Shown: in pieces, positions 32,674-40,914 of the stretch
How the letters are laid out: each line of letters starts with the position of its first letter
Numbering within the stretch: the first letter of the stretch is position 1
Assembly: GCF_027921845.1 (NCBI RefSeq)
Contig: NZ_BSEN01000015.1
Span: forward strand, 62,001-126,000
DNA from: Leifsonia poae
GTDB lineage: Bacteria > Actinomycetota > Actinomycetes > Actinomycetales > Microbacteriaceae
Direction of reading: 5' to 3'
Length of the DNA: 64,000 bases
The notes under the pieces: generated by a model
What the model was told of the DNA's origin: nothing
Seen by the model: the letters and a program-made list of their open reading frames with translations, nothing else
The model's database searches: none
Program-made: the position numbers and the translations under genes

Positions 32674-34892
32674 CCGTCGCGGAGCTCGACCTCGCGATCG
32701 AGGGGATGACGTGCGCGAGCTGCGTCGCCAGGGTCGAGAAGAAGCTGGGCCGCCTCGACGGCGTCACCGCGAGCGTCAACCTCGCGACGGAGCGGGCACG
32801 GGTCTCGTATCCGGCCGACCTTGACCCTGCTGCCCTGATCGCCGCGGTCGAGACGGCGGGCTACGGCGCCACGCTGATCGAGCCGGACGCGCCGGCGCCG
32901 GCCGTCTCACGCGGCGGCGGGTTGCGCATCCGGCTGCTGGTGAGCGCCGCCCTGACCGTGCCCATCGTGCTGCTTGCGATGGTGCCCGCCTGGCAGTTCT
33001 GGGGCTGGCAGTGGGTGTCGCTCGTGCTGGCGACCCCCGTCGTGCTCTGGGGCGGCTGGCCGTTCCACCGCTCGACGCTGGTGAATCTGCGGCACGGCGC
33101 CGCGACGATGGACACCCTCGTCACCCTGGGCACCGCGGCCGCCTCCCTCTGGTCCGTCGGCGCGCTGGTGTTCGGGACGGCCGGCGAGCTCGGGATGCGG
33201 CACGCGTTCACGCTGGTCGCCGAGCCGGGCGCGGCATCCGGCGCCGTCTATTTCGAGGTGGCTGCCGGAGTGACGACGTTCCTCCTGCTGGGACGGTTCA
33301 TCGAGGAGCGGTCGAAGCGCCGGGCGGGCGCCGCCCTGCGCGATCTCCTCGAGGCGGCGGCGAAGCACGTGACGAGGCTCGAACCCGATGGGGCCGAGAC
33401 CCTGGTGCCGATCGAGGCGCTGGCGGTCGGGGACCTGTTCGTGGTGCGACCGGGGGAGAAGATCGCGACGGACGGAACCGTCGTCGACGGGACGGCGGCC
33501 GTCGACGCGAGCGCGATGACGGGAGAGTCGGTGCCGGTCGAGGTGGCGCAGGGTGACGCGGTGGCCGGCGGGACGATCGCGCTCGGCGGCTCCCTCGTCG
33601 TGCGCGCAACCCGGGTCGGCCGCGACACGCAGCTGGCCAGGATGGGCGCCATCGTCGAGCAGGCCCAGCTCGGCAAGGCCGGCATCCAACGGCTCGCCGA
33701 CCGCATCTCGAGCATCTTCGTGCCGATCGTCATCGGACTCGCGGTTGCGACGTTCGCGATCTGGATGCTCGCGGGCGGCGGCACCTCGGCGGCGCTGAGC
33801 GCGTCGATCGCGGTGCTCATCGTCGCCTGCCCGTGCGCGCTGGGGCTGGCGACCCCGACGGCGCTGCTCGTCGGCACAGGTCGCGCGTCGCAGCTCGGCA
33901 TCCTGATCACGGGCCCCGAGGTGCTGGAGCGGGTCGGACGCATCGATACGGTCGTCTTCGACAAGACGGGCACGCTCACGACGGGCCGGATGAGCGTGGA
34001 CTCGGTGGCGACCGCGGCCGGTGCCGACGCGGTCGAGATCGTGCGGCTCGCGGCGGCGGTCGAGCGCGGCTCCGAGCATCCGATCGGCCGGGCGGTCGCC
34101 CGTGCCGCGTCGGACAACGCGTCAGATGGACTCGGAAGCGCCCCGGCCGTGACGGGCTTCCGCGCCATCGCCGGGTTCGGCGTCACCGGCACGGTCGAAG
34201 GGCGCGCGGTCGTCGTCGGCCGCCCCGACGACGTGCTCCGGATGCTCGGCACGGCGCTCGACGCGGACCTCGCGACCGCCATTGAAGGGATCCGCGCCTC
34301 CGGTGCGACCGTGGTGCTGGTCGGTGTCGACGGCCGCGTGCTCGCTGCGCTCAGCGTCTCCGACCCGCTGCGGCCGGATGCGGTGCTCGCCGTCTCGCGC
34401 ATCCGGTCACTGGGCCTCGAGCCGATGGTGCTCAGTGGCGACCATGCTGCCACGGTGCGAGCGGTGCTCGCCCCGCTGGGGATCCGGAACGCGATCGGCG
34501 GGGCGACACCGGCCGGCAAGGCGGAGGAGGTCGTGCGGCTTCAGGGAGAGGGTCGGATCGTCGCGATGGTGGGAGACGGAGTGAACGACGCCGCGGCTCT
34601 CGCGCAGGCCGATCTCGGGATCGCGATCGGCTCCGGCTCGGACATCGCGATCGAGGCGGGCGATCTCACCCTGCTGCGCTCCGACCCGGTTCTCGTCGCC
34701 GATGCGATCCGCCTCTCGCGCGCGACCGTGCGGGTGATCCGCGGCAACCTGTTCTGGGCGTTCGCATACAACGTGGCCGCCCTCCCGATCGCTGCTCTGG
34801 GGCTGCTCAACCCGATGATCGCGGGGGCGGCGATGGCGTTCTCCAGCGTCTTCGTCGTGCTCAACAGCCTGCGTCTGCGTCGCGCGGTCTGA
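32670..34892 (+). CDS. copA: Copper-exporting P1B-type ATPase
   Basis: The 740-residue membrane pump has one N-terminal HMA domain (GMTCASCVARVEKKLG), eight predicted membrane helices, the TGES actuator motif (MTGESVPVEV), the transport-site CPC (Cys387 and Cys389 in ACPCALGLATP), phosphorylated Asp431 in DKTGTLTTG, the HP motif (GSEHPIGRAV) and GDGVNDAAAL. CPC indicates Cu(I)/Ag(I) specificity. It is coupled to copZ and controlled by the adjacent CsoR operator. An 11-bp repeat begins at its stop. Confidence 0.95.
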   Translation: MTVAELDLAIEGMTCASCVARVEKKLGRLDGVTASVNLATERARVSYPADLDPAALIAAVETAGYGATLIEPDAPAPAVSRGGGLRIRLLVSAALTVPIVLLAMVPAWQFWGWQWVSLVLATPVVLWGGWPFHRSTLVNLRHGAATMDTLVTLGTAAASLWSVGALVFGTAGELGMRHAFTLVAEPGAASGAVYFEVAAGVTTFLLLGRFIEERSKRRAGAALRDLLEAAAKHVTRLEPDGAETLVPIEALAVGDLFVVRPGEKIATDGTVVDGTAAVDASAMTGESVPVEVAQGDAVAGGTIALGGSLVVRATRVGRDTQLARMGAIVEQAQLGKAGIQRLADRISSIFVPIVIGLAVATFAIWMLAGGGTSAALSASIAVLIVACPCALGLATPTALLVGTGRASQLGILITGPEVLERVGRIDTVVFDKTGTLTTGRMSVDSVATAAGADAVEIVRLAAAVERGSEHPIGRAVARAASDNASDGLGSAPAVTGFRAIAGFGVTGTVEGRAVVVGRPDDVLRMLGTALDADLATAIEGIRASGATVVLVGVDGRVLAALSVSDPLRPDAVLAVSRIRSLGLEPMVLSGDHAATVRAVLAPLGIRNAIGGATPAGKAEEVVRLQGEGRIVAMVGDGVNDAAALAQADLGIAIGSGSDIAIEAGDLTLLRSDPVLVADAIRLSRATVRVIRGNLFWAFAYNVAALPIAALGLLNPMIAGAAMAFSSVFVVLNSLRLRRAV

Positions 34893-34912
34893 TCGGGCTC
34901 CGATCGGGCTCC
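34891..34912. repeat. 11-bp tandem duplication at the copA stop
   Basis: GATCGGGCTCC occurs at 34891-34901 and 34902-34912, overlapping the TGA (34890-34892). CTCCGATCGGGC recurs near 34932. Confidence 0.75.
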
Positions 34913-35148
34913 GGCCGCCGCCCGAAGTGGGCTCCGATCGGGCGGCTGCCGGGGCTGGGTGGCCGTCACGGGACGACATATACGCGCGCGGGGATACAGC
35001 GCATAGCAGTCCGGGATGCCAGTGGACGCGCGGATTCCCGGCGCGCCGCGCGGATTACCCCACAACGGGGGGTGGGGGAGGACATACCGGTGGGTCTATC
35101 CTCCACATAGGGGTTGAGAAATATTCGTTTTACAGGAAAGGCCCGACT
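34913..35148. other. 236-bp non-coding stretch between copA and the RbsD/FucU-like gene
   Basis: No credible gene was found. The first part is GC-rich with repeats of the copA tail; TACCCCACAACGGGGGGT (35057-35074) resembles a degenerate palindrome. The last 50 bases are markedly AT-richer (GAGAAATATTCGTTTTACAG) and lead into the atypical next gene. A promoter is likely here but cannot be placed. Confidence 0.5.
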
Positions 35149-35574
35149 TTGCTGAAGAACCTCAGCCCGCTGCTTTCTGGTGCGCTTTTAAGTGCGCTGG
35201 ATGCCATGCACGATGGCGACATGCTTACCCTTGTCGGCAGCGGCTATCCAGAAGAAGAAATTGTTTCACCCGTCATACATCTCGGAGAGGTGACCACAGA
35301 GGCCGCGGCGGACGCGATCCTCAGTGTGCTGCCCCTCGACAACGAGATCCCGGCACCGATCATGTTCCTCGATTGCACCGGGTCCCTCGACGATGTACCG
35401 GACGTGGCGTTCGCGGTGAATGGCATTGCATCTGATGCCGAACTTCGTCGCGTCGCGATGACACGTCTCGAGTTCGACGACTTCGTCGCGCTTGCCCGCC
35501 ATTCCGTTGTGACCGTGCGTGTGGGGTCGGACGCCCCGCCGTGCGCGTTCCTGCTGCGGAAGGGCTTCTGCTGA
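35149..35574 (+). CDS. RbsD/FucU-family sugar mutarotase-like protein
   Basis: From a TTG start the protein has 141 residues, the usual size of FucU. LKNLSPLLSGALLSALDAMH followed by DGDMLTLVGSGYP matches the FucU/RbsD opening (ISPLLSPELL, GHGDEI, ADANFP), and the end HSVVTVRVGSDAPPCAFLLRKGFC matches the C-terminal strand. The family interconverts sugar anomers. The usual GHGD is changed to HDGD, so activity is uncertain. AGGAAAGG precedes the TTG. The first 40 codons use TTA, ATA, TCT and AGT, rare in this genome, suggesting transfer. No sugar genes are adjacent. Confidence 0.72.
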   Translation: MLKNLSPLLSGALLSALDAMHDGDMLTLVGSGYPEEEIVSPVIHLGEVTTEAAADAILSVLPLDNEIPAPIMFLDCTGSLDDVPDVAFAVNGIASDAELRRVAMTRLEFDDFVALARHSVVTVRVGSDAPPCAFLLRKGFC

Positions 35575-35587
35575 CCATTCCCGAATG

Positions 35588-35624
35588 CCGCCCCGCCCGA
35601 CGATCTCTCGTCCGGGCGGGGCGG
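35588..35624 (+). terminator. Strong GC hairpin after the RbsD/FucU-like gene
   Basis: CCGCCCCGCCCG (35588-35599) pairs with CGGGCGGGGCGG (35613-35624), extended by ACGA/TCGT inside. It starts 14 bp after the stop. There is no long U-run, as is common for terminators in high-GC actinobacteria. Confidence 0.75.
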
Positions 35625-35692
35625 TACAGCAGAACTGCGCCGGCCTCCCGGCTGCGCTGCGCCCGAACGCAGGAGCAGCCAGGAGCCTGACG

Positions 35693-35698
35693 TAGACT
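35693..35698 (+). promoter_or_regulatory. -10 box of the small membrane protein gene at 35707
   Basis: TAGACT, 8 nt before the GTG at 35707. Confidence 0.45.
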
Positions 35699-35706
35699 TC
35701 GGTGTC

Positions 35707-36048
35707 GTGTCACGTCCCGCCGCACAGCCGGCCTTCAATCGCACAGCGCTCGCGCCCGGAATCCTTGGCGCCATCGTGCTCGTCGCCGGTCTCGCTCTGA
35801 TCGGCAGCGACTGGTACCTCTACGTGCGCTACGTCGTCAGCATCCTCGCGCTGATCCTCTGCGTGTTCGCCGGACAGGCCAAGGCGTGGTGGTGGTTCGC
35901 CGGCCTCATCCCGGTCGCCGTCGTCTGGAATCCGGTGTGGCCGATCGCGATGCCCGACGACCTGCTGCGAGTGCTCCACCTCGCGGGCGCCGTGCTGTTC
36001 GTGGCCGTCGCCGTCAACGTCAAGGTGCCGACCGACCAGCGTCGCTAG
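35707..36048 (+). CDS. Small membrane protein (DUF6804-like)
   Basis: The 113-residue protein has about three to four membrane segments (GILGAIVLVAGLALIG, VRYVVSILALILCVFAGQ, WWWFAGLIPVAVVWNP, LLRVLHLAGAVLFVAVAV) and resembles the DUF6804 group by size and the Trp-rich WWWFAGLIP centre; this is from memory and not certain. No function is known. The GTG start agrees with a TAGACT -10 box 8 nt upstream. Confidence 0.65.
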   Translation: MSRPAAQPAFNRTALAPGILGAIVLVAGLALIGSDWYLYVRYVVSILALILCVFAGQAKAWWWFAGLIPVAVVWNPVWPIAMPDDLLRVLHLAGAVLFVAVAVNVKVPTDQRR

Positions 36049-36090
36049 CGGCGCCCTGTGTTGATCGTGGCCCGCGCGCTCATCCTCGCG

Positions 36091-36231
36091 TAAACTGGTG
36101 GTGCGTCACCTCAGAAGTGGCGCGCACGTCGGCGTTCCGCATCCGGATTCTGTGTCCGGTCGCCGCGTCCGATTTCTCACGCCACACGGCGTCCCGCCCG
36201 TCGAGGCGCGCGACGCACCCACTGGAGGACC
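36091..36231 (+). promoter_or_regulatory. Promoter and 130-nt leader of the SNF2 helicase gene
   Basis: TAAACT at 36091-36096 is a good -10 box. The leader begins with a possible hairpin, GTGCG (36101-36105) with CGCAC (36123-36127), and ends with GGAGGACC before the ATG at 36232. It is the longest 5' leader in the window, where most genes appear leaderless. Confidence 0.5.
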
Positions 36232-38391
36232 ATGTCTCGTTCCGGTCAGCGCACCGCCTCGTCGCGCCCGCAGCAGCAGCGTCGCGCCCGGCACGCGAAC
36301 AACGACGGGCTCATCCCCGTGCTCGCGCGCAAGGTGCGCGAGGTGGAGGCTAAGGCCGTCGACGGCAAGAAGCTCGGACCCACCAACCGCACCAAGTTCC
36401 AGGTGATCGCCTTCCTGATGCGCGAGGAGCGCGCCCGGGCGAAGACCGACACCGAACTGAGCGATGCGGCGCGCGCTGAGCAGCTCAAACGGCTCGACGG
36501 GATCGCGACGATCCTGGCGAAGACGGCCGCCAGGGACACGTCGCTGATCTCCCTGCTCGAGAGCGAGGCGCCGCCCACCGCCACCGCGCAGAAGATGCGT
36601 CGCGACTGGCTGCTGGAGTCGGGCACGGAGCTGAGCCCCGACGACCTCATCATCACCACCGAGCGCATCGCGCCGAAGCAGGAGAGCGTCATCCCGCCCG
36701 AGCTGGCGGAGAAGCAGGTCATCCCGCAGTCGGTGCGGGCGCGCCAGCTCTCCAACCCGTTCCTCGCGCCGGACTTCTCGCGCGGCGCGGCGACGGCACC
36801 GACGCCACGCCGCCGGCTCGACTCCTGGGAACTGCTCGGCCCGCTGTTCAAGTCGTTCGAGTACGGCTCGGGCGGCCAGGCGGCGAGCATGGACCTTCCG
36901 CCGGCGCCCGCCATCGACCGCTACTCGCCTCCCGGACTCGAGCTGATGCACCACCAGGCGCGGTTCGTCGAGAGCGTGCGCCTCGGCCACCGGTCGTTCC
37001 TGCTCGCCGACGAGCCCGGCCTCGGCAAGACGGCGCAGTCCGTGCTCGCCGCCTCCGTCGCCGGCGCCTACCCGCTGCTGGCCGTCGTGCCGAACGTCGT
37101 CAAGATGAACTGGGCGCGTGAGGTGGAGCGCTGGACGCCGCACCGCCGCGCGACCGTCATCCACGGCGACGGCGAGGGCCTGGACGCCTTCGCCGACGTG
37201 GTCATCGTCAACTACGAGGTACTCGACCGCCACCTCGCCTGGCTGAGCACGCTCGGCTTCAAGGGGATGGTCGTCGACGAGGCGCACTTCATCAAGAACC
37301 TGCACTCGCAGCGCTCCAAGTACGTTCTCGGACTCGCGGAGGCGATCCGCGCCACCGGCGACCCGCTGATGATGGCGCTCACCGGTACGCCGCTGATCAA
37401 CGACATCGACGACTTCAAGGCGATCTGGCAGCTGCTCGGCTGGATCGACGGCAACAAACCGACGCCGGCGTTGATGGAGAGGCTCGAGGAGACCGAGCTC
37501 ACCCCGGCGGACTTCGGCTTCTACGCCGCCGCTCGCGAAGCGGTCATCGACATGGGCATCGTGCGCCGCCGCAAGATCGACGTCGCGGCCGACCTGCCGA
37601 GCCGGCGGGTCGTCGACCTGCCCGTCGAGCTCGACGACGACCTCGGCCGCTCCATCCGCCAGGCGGAGAAGGAACTCGCCGCGCGGCTGGTGGCCAAGTA
37701 CGAGCGTGCGTCCGCCGCCGGCCGCCCGGATTCGTTCGACGGCGACGACGAAGCGCACCGCAGGCACCTCATCCGGCTGGTCGCCCAGTCGGAGCTCGAG
37801 GAGTCGAAGTCGGCGAAGTCGGGCGAGAACGTGTTCACCATGGTGCGCAAGATCGGTCAGGCCAAGGCCAACCTCGCCTCGGACTACGCCGCCCAGCTCG
37901 CCCGGTCCGTCGGCAAGGTCGTGTTCTTCGCCAAGCACATCGACGTGATGGATGCGGCCGAAGAGGCCTTCGCCGCCCGCGACCTGCGCACGATCTCGAT
38001 CCGCGGCGACCAGTCGGCGCTGGCGCGTCAGAAAGAGATCGACGCGTTCAACAACGATCCGGATGTCGCAGTGGCCGTGTGCTCGCTCACCGCTGCCGGC
38101 GTCGGCCTCAACCTGCAGGCGGCGTCGAACGTCGTGCTCGCCGAGCTGTCGTGGACGGCCGCCGAGCAGACCCAGGCGATCGACCGCGTGCACCGCATCG
38201 GCCAGGAGGAGCCCGTCACGGCGTGGCGGATCATCGCGGCGCAGACCATCGACGCCAAGATCGCCGAACTGATCGACTCCAAGGCGGGCCTGGCCTCCCG
38301 CGCGCTCGACGGTTCGGATGTCGAGCTCGGGTCGGAGGACTCGGTGCAGCTCGCAGCACTGATCCACGTGCTCGAAGAGGCGCTGGGCTAG
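36232..38391 (+). CDS. SNF2-type DEAH helicase-like ATPase
   Basis: The 719-residue protein has a family-specific N-terminal region of about 230 residues, then a SNF2 ATPase: Walker A DEPGLGKTAQSVLAA (from residue 260), DEAH in MVVDEAHFIKN, motif III ALTGTPLIND, and in the second lobe KVVFFAKHIDVMD, LTAAGVGLNLQAA and QTQAIDRVHRIGQ. It resembles SMARCAL1-like annealing/translocating enzymes, but no nuclease or HARP domain is seen. Probably a DNA translocase with unknown role. GGAGG precedes the ATG after a 130-nt leader. Confidence 0.88.
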   Translation: MSRSGQRTASSRPQQQRRARHANNDGLIPVLARKVREVEAKAVDGKKLGPTNRTKFQVIAFLMREERARAKTDTELSDAARAEQLKRLDGIATILAKTAARDTSLISLLESEAPPTATAQKMRRDWLLESGTELSPDDLIITTERIAPKQESVIPPELAEKQVIPQSVRARQLSNPFLAPDFSRGAATAPTPRRRLDSWELLGPLFKSFEYGSGGQAASMDLPPAPAIDRYSPPGLELMHHQARFVESVRLGHRSFLLADEPGLGKTAQSVLAASVAGAYPLLAVVPNVVKMNWAREVERWTPHRRATVIHGDGEGLDAFADVVIVNYEVLDRHLAWLSTLGFKGMVVDEAHFIKNLHSQRSKYVLGLAEAIRATGDPLMMALTGTPLINDIDDFKAIWQLLGWIDGNKPTPALMERLEETELTPADFGFYAAAREAVIDMGIVRRRKIDVAADLPSRRVVDLPVELDDDLGRSIRQAEKELAARLVAKYERASAAGRPDSFDGDDEAHRRHLIRLVAQSELEESKSAKSGENVFTMVRKIGQAKANLASDYAAQLARSVGKVVFFAKHIDVMDAAEEAFAARDLRTISIRGDQSALARQKEIDAFNNDPDVAVAVCSLTAAGVGLNLQAASNVVLAELSWTAAEQTQAIDRVHRIGQEEPVTAWRIIAAQTIDAKIAELIDSKAGLASRALDGSDVELGSEDSVQLAALIHVLEEALG

Positions 38392-38400
38392 CGGGGCGCG

Positions 38401-38604
38401 TCAGGCGATCTCGGCGTCGTCGGGATCCAGGGGGACCCGGCGCTCGTCGTCCGGCACGACCTCGTCGTCCGATTCGTCGTCGACGATCGGAAGGTCGTCT
38501 TCGTCGAAGATGCGCGGCGCCGGTTCGTAGTCGCCGTCCTGCGACTCGATGAATTCGTCAGGCTCGTCGCTGTCACCGTCGCGGCGAGGGTCGCTCTCGC
38601 TCAT
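38401..38604 (-). CDS. Small acidic protein of unknown function
   Basis: The 67-residue protein is extremely acidic (repeated Asp/Glu, for example DEDDLPIVDDESDDE) and likely disordered. No family is recognised. The ATG at 38604 is supported by a TACCCT -10 box 7 nt upstream, and the frame shows Asp/Glu-biased but normal codon use. It is convergent with the SNF2 helicase gene, 9 bp from its stop. A DNA-mimic or chaperone-like role can only be guessed. Confidence 0.65.
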   Translation of the reverse strand: MSESDPRRDGDSDEPDEFIESQDGDYEPAPRIFDEDDLPIVDDESDDEVVPDDERRVPLDPDDAEIA

Positions 38605-38611
38605 GCAGCCC

Positions 38612-38617
38612 AGGGTA
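38612..38617 (-). promoter_or_regulatory. -10 box of the small acidic protein gene (leaderless type)
   Basis: TACCCT on the minus strand, 7 nt before the ATG at 38604. Confidence 0.5.
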
Positions 38618-38676
38618 CGCCTGACGGCAGCCACGGTCGAGAGACGGTGGCGAGCCGCTCGGGCATCGGCTGGGCG

Positions 38677-39069
38677 TCACCCGATGGTGAAGACGAAGTA
38701 CGGCCCGTTCTCATCGTGCAGGATGCTGGCGGTGCCGGCGAACGCGGCGAAGTCGCCGGTCCCCGTCCCCGGCACGATGTAGCCGAACGCCGAATCGTCG
38801 CCGGGGTGCTGGAGCGCGCCGTGATGCACGGTGAACGACCCCCGCCGTCCGTCCGGCAGCTCGCCGGTGATGCGCTCCGCCGCCAGGTAGCCGCGGCTCA
38901 CCTCGGTGCCCGACGACACGAAGTGCGCCACGGACTCGCCGACCAGTGCATCGGTGTAGGTCTTGCGCATGGTCACCGCACCGGCCCAGTCCCCGTCGAT
39001 GCCGGGGAGTGCGGCAGGGTCCCATCCGGTCACGTCGAAGCGGGCGTTGATGATCTCGTGCTCGGTCAT
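38677..39069 (-). CDS. DUF3224 (allene-oxide-cyclase-like barrel) protein
   Basis: The 130-residue protein matches DUF3224: ARFDVTGWDPAALPGIDGDW, a KTYTDALVGESVAHF strand, GYLAAERITGELPDGRRGSF and the end PGTGTGDFAAFAGTASI. The fold is a small lipocalin-like barrel and the function unknown. A TAGGGT -10 box ends 6 nt before the ATG. It is divergent from the CYTH gene. Confidence 0.85.
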   Translation of the reverse strand: MTEHEIINARFDVTGWDPAALPGIDGDWAGAVTMRKTYTDALVGESVAHFVSSGTEVSRGYLAAERITGELPDGRRGSFTVHHGALQHPGDDSAFGYIVPGTGTGDFAAFAGTASILHDENGPYFVFTIG

Positions 39070-39075
39070 CTGCCC

Positions 39076-39081
39076 ACCCTA
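39076..39081 (-). promoter_or_regulatory. -10 box of the DUF3224 gene (leaderless type)
   Basis: TAGGGT on the minus strand, 6 nt before the ATG at 39069. Confidence 0.5.
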
Positions 39082-39132
39082 GGAGCGCCGGGAGCGCCCG
39101 TCTTGTAATTTCGCGACAGCGGCGATCTGGGC

Positions 39133-39138
39133 TAGACA
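39133..39138 (+). promoter_or_regulatory. Candidate -10 box of the CYTH gene
   Basis: TAGACA, 6 nt before the ATG at 39145. The intervening AGGAGG would then lie upstream of the mRNA start and not act as a ribosome-binding site. Confidence 0.35.
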
Positions 39139-39144
39139 AGGAGG

Positions 39145-39765
39145 ATGCCGAACCACTCCCAGATCGAAATCGAGCGGAAGTACGACGTCGACGACTCGGC
39201 CGTGCCTCCGCGTCTGGTGGGCGCAGGCGCCGTCGCCATCGAGAGCGACCCGGCGACGGCGGAGCTCGTCGCGGTCTACATCGACACCGCCGACCTCGCT
39301 CTCGCGCGCGATCGCATCGCCGTGCGGGTGCGTCATGGAGGCGGCGACGAGGGCTGGCACGTCAAGCTCCCCGGCGACGAGGGCCGCACCGAACTGCACT
39401 GGCCGCTCGGCGCCGGTGACAGCGACGATCCGCCGGCGGAACTGCTGGCCACGCTCCGCGACAGGATCGGGGATGCACGCCTTCAGCCGATCGCCCGCGT
39501 CACCAATCTGCGCACCACCGTGATTCTGCAGGATGCCGCCGGCTTCGCCGTCGCAGAACTCTGCGACGACCACGTAGCCAGCGAGAATCTAAGTACGGGC
39601 GGGGTGCGGCAGTGGAGAGAGTGGGAGGTCGAGCTGCTCGGAGGGGCGCCGGACACCCGCGAGGGCAGGACGGTTCTTCTCGACGAGATCGAGCAGCGTC
39701 TCCTCGACGCCGGCGCGGTCGTCTCGGCCAGCTCGTCGAAGCTCGCCCGGGCGCTCGGGCTCTGA
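39145..39765 (+). CDS. CYTH-domain protein (triphosphate tunnel metalloenzyme family)
   Basis: The 206-residue protein opens with the CYTH signature E-x-E-x-K (QIEIERKYDVDD), then VYIDTADLALARDRIAVRVR with the basic strand residues, WHVKLPG, and EWEVELLGG near the end. The fold is an eight-stranded tunnel that binds triphosphates with Mg or Mn; members are triphosphatases or adenylate cyclases. A CHAD domain, often fused, is absent. It is a single gene upstream of pfkA. Confidence 0.88.
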   Translation: MPNHSQIEIERKYDVDDSAVPPRLVGAGAVAIESDPATAELVAVYIDTADLALARDRIAVRVRHGGGDEGWHVKLPGDEGRTELHWPLGAGDSDDPPAELLATLRDRIGDARLQPIARVTNLRTTVILQDAAGFAVAELCDDHVASENLSTGGVRQWREWEVELLGGAPDTREGRTVLLDEIEQRLLDAGAVVSASSSKLARALGL

Positions 39766-39842
39766 CGCCATCCGGCGCTTTTGTGCTGGGGGCGAGGCGT
39801 CGGGCATGATTCACACGTAGGAATAACACCCCAGGGAGCAGC

Positions 39843-40871
39843 ATGAAGATCGGCATCCTCACCAGCGGCGGCGATTGCCCCGGACTGAACGCGGTCATCC
39901 GCGGAGCGGTCCTCAAGGGCGACCGCGTGTTCGACTCGGAGTTCGCCGGTTTCCGTTACGGCTGGCGCGGTGTCGTCGACGGCGACATCATGACGCTCGA
40001 CCGTCACAGCGTGCGCGGGCTCTCGCGGCAGGGCGGGACCATCCTCGGGTCGAGTCGCACGAACCCCTTCGAGGGCGAGAACGGCGGGCCGGAGAACATC
40101 CAGCGCATGATGGACCAGCACGGTATCGACGCCATCATCGCCATCGGCGGCGAGGGGACCCTCACCGCCGCGCGTCGGCTGACCGACGCCGGTCTCAAGA
40201 TCGTCGGCGTGCCGAAGACCATCGACAACGACCTGGCGGCCACCGACTACTCGTTCGGCTTCGACACGGCGGTCGAGATCGCGACCGAGGCGATCGACCG
40301 GCTGCGCACCACCGCGGAATCGCACCAGCGCTGCATGGTGGTCGAGGTCATGGGACGCCACGTCGGCTGGATCGCGCTGCACTCCGGCATGGCCGGCGGC
40401 GCCCACGCCATCCTGATCCCGGAGCAGCCGCAGTCGATCGAGCAGATCGTCGAGTGGGTCGAATCGGTGCGCGACCGCGGGCGTGCTCCGGTGATCGTCG
40501 TCTCCGAGGGCTTCCACCTCGACACGATGGAGGAGGCGCACTCGCACAAGGGCCTCGACGCCTTCAACCGGCCGCGCCTGGGCGGCATCGGCGAGATGCT
40601 CGCTCCGATGATCGAGGAGCGCACCGGCATCGAGTCGCGGGCGACCGTGCTCGGTCACATGCAGCGCGGCGGAGTGCCGAGCGCCTACGACCGGGTGCTC
40701 GCGACGCGTCTCGGCATGGCCGCGATCGACGCCGTGTACGAGGGCCGCTGGGGTTCGATGGTGTCGTTGCGTGGCACGGACGTGGTCAACGTCTCGATCG
40801 CCGACGCGACCGGCGGCCTGAAGACCGTTCCGCAGGCGCGGTACGACGAGGCTGCACTGCTCTTCGGCTGA
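39843..40871 (+). CDS. pfkA: 6-phosphofructokinase
   Basis: The 342-residue enzyme phosphorylates fructose-6-phosphate in glycolysis. It has ILTSGGDCPGLNAVIRG, IIAIGGEGTLTAA, the catalytic PKTIDNDLAATDYSFG, VVEVMGRHVGWIAL and RATVLGHMQRGG. The Gly in GGEG together with Lys in PKTIDND is the combination described for ATP-dependent actinobacterial group III enzymes; PPi-dependent ones have Asp at the first position. GGGAGCAGC precedes the ATG. Confidence 0.95.
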   Translation: MKIGILTSGGDCPGLNAVIRGAVLKGDRVFDSEFAGFRYGWRGVVDGDIMTLDRHSVRGLSRQGGTILGSSRTNPFEGENGGPENIQRMMDQHGIDAIIAIGGEGTLTAARRLTDAGLKIVGVPKTIDNDLAATDYSFGFDTAVEIATEAIDRLRTTAESHQRCMVVEVMGRHVGWIALHSGMAGGAHAILIPEQPQSIEQIVEWVESVRDRGRAPVIVVSEGFHLDTMEEAHSHKGLDAFNRPRLGGIGEMLAPMIEERTGIESRATVLGHMQRGGVPSAYDRVLATRLGMAAIDAVYEGRWGSMVSLRGTDVVNVSIADATGGLKTVPQARYDEAALLFG

Positions 40872-40882
40872 TCGCAGGGGAC

Positions 40883-40888
40883 TAGGCT
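40883..40888 (+). promoter_or_regulatory. -10 box of the oxidoreductase gene at 40915
   Basis: TAGGCT, 26 nt before the GTG at 40915, giving a short leader that contains GAGGAG. Confidence 0.45.
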
Positions 40889-40914
40889 CACCGTCACAGA
40901 CGAGAGGAGCTCCT

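Noticed and set aside
34927-35148. N-terminal extension of the RbsD/FucU-like protein
   Set aside because: The extra residues are low-complexity, cross a repeat-rich GC stretch, and lie upstream of a good AGGAAAGG site. FucU proteins have the length obtained from the TTG at 35149.
39766-39782. Small terminator after the CYTH gene
   Set aside because: Only a 4-bp stem (CGCC/GGCG) before CTTTTG; too weak to support.
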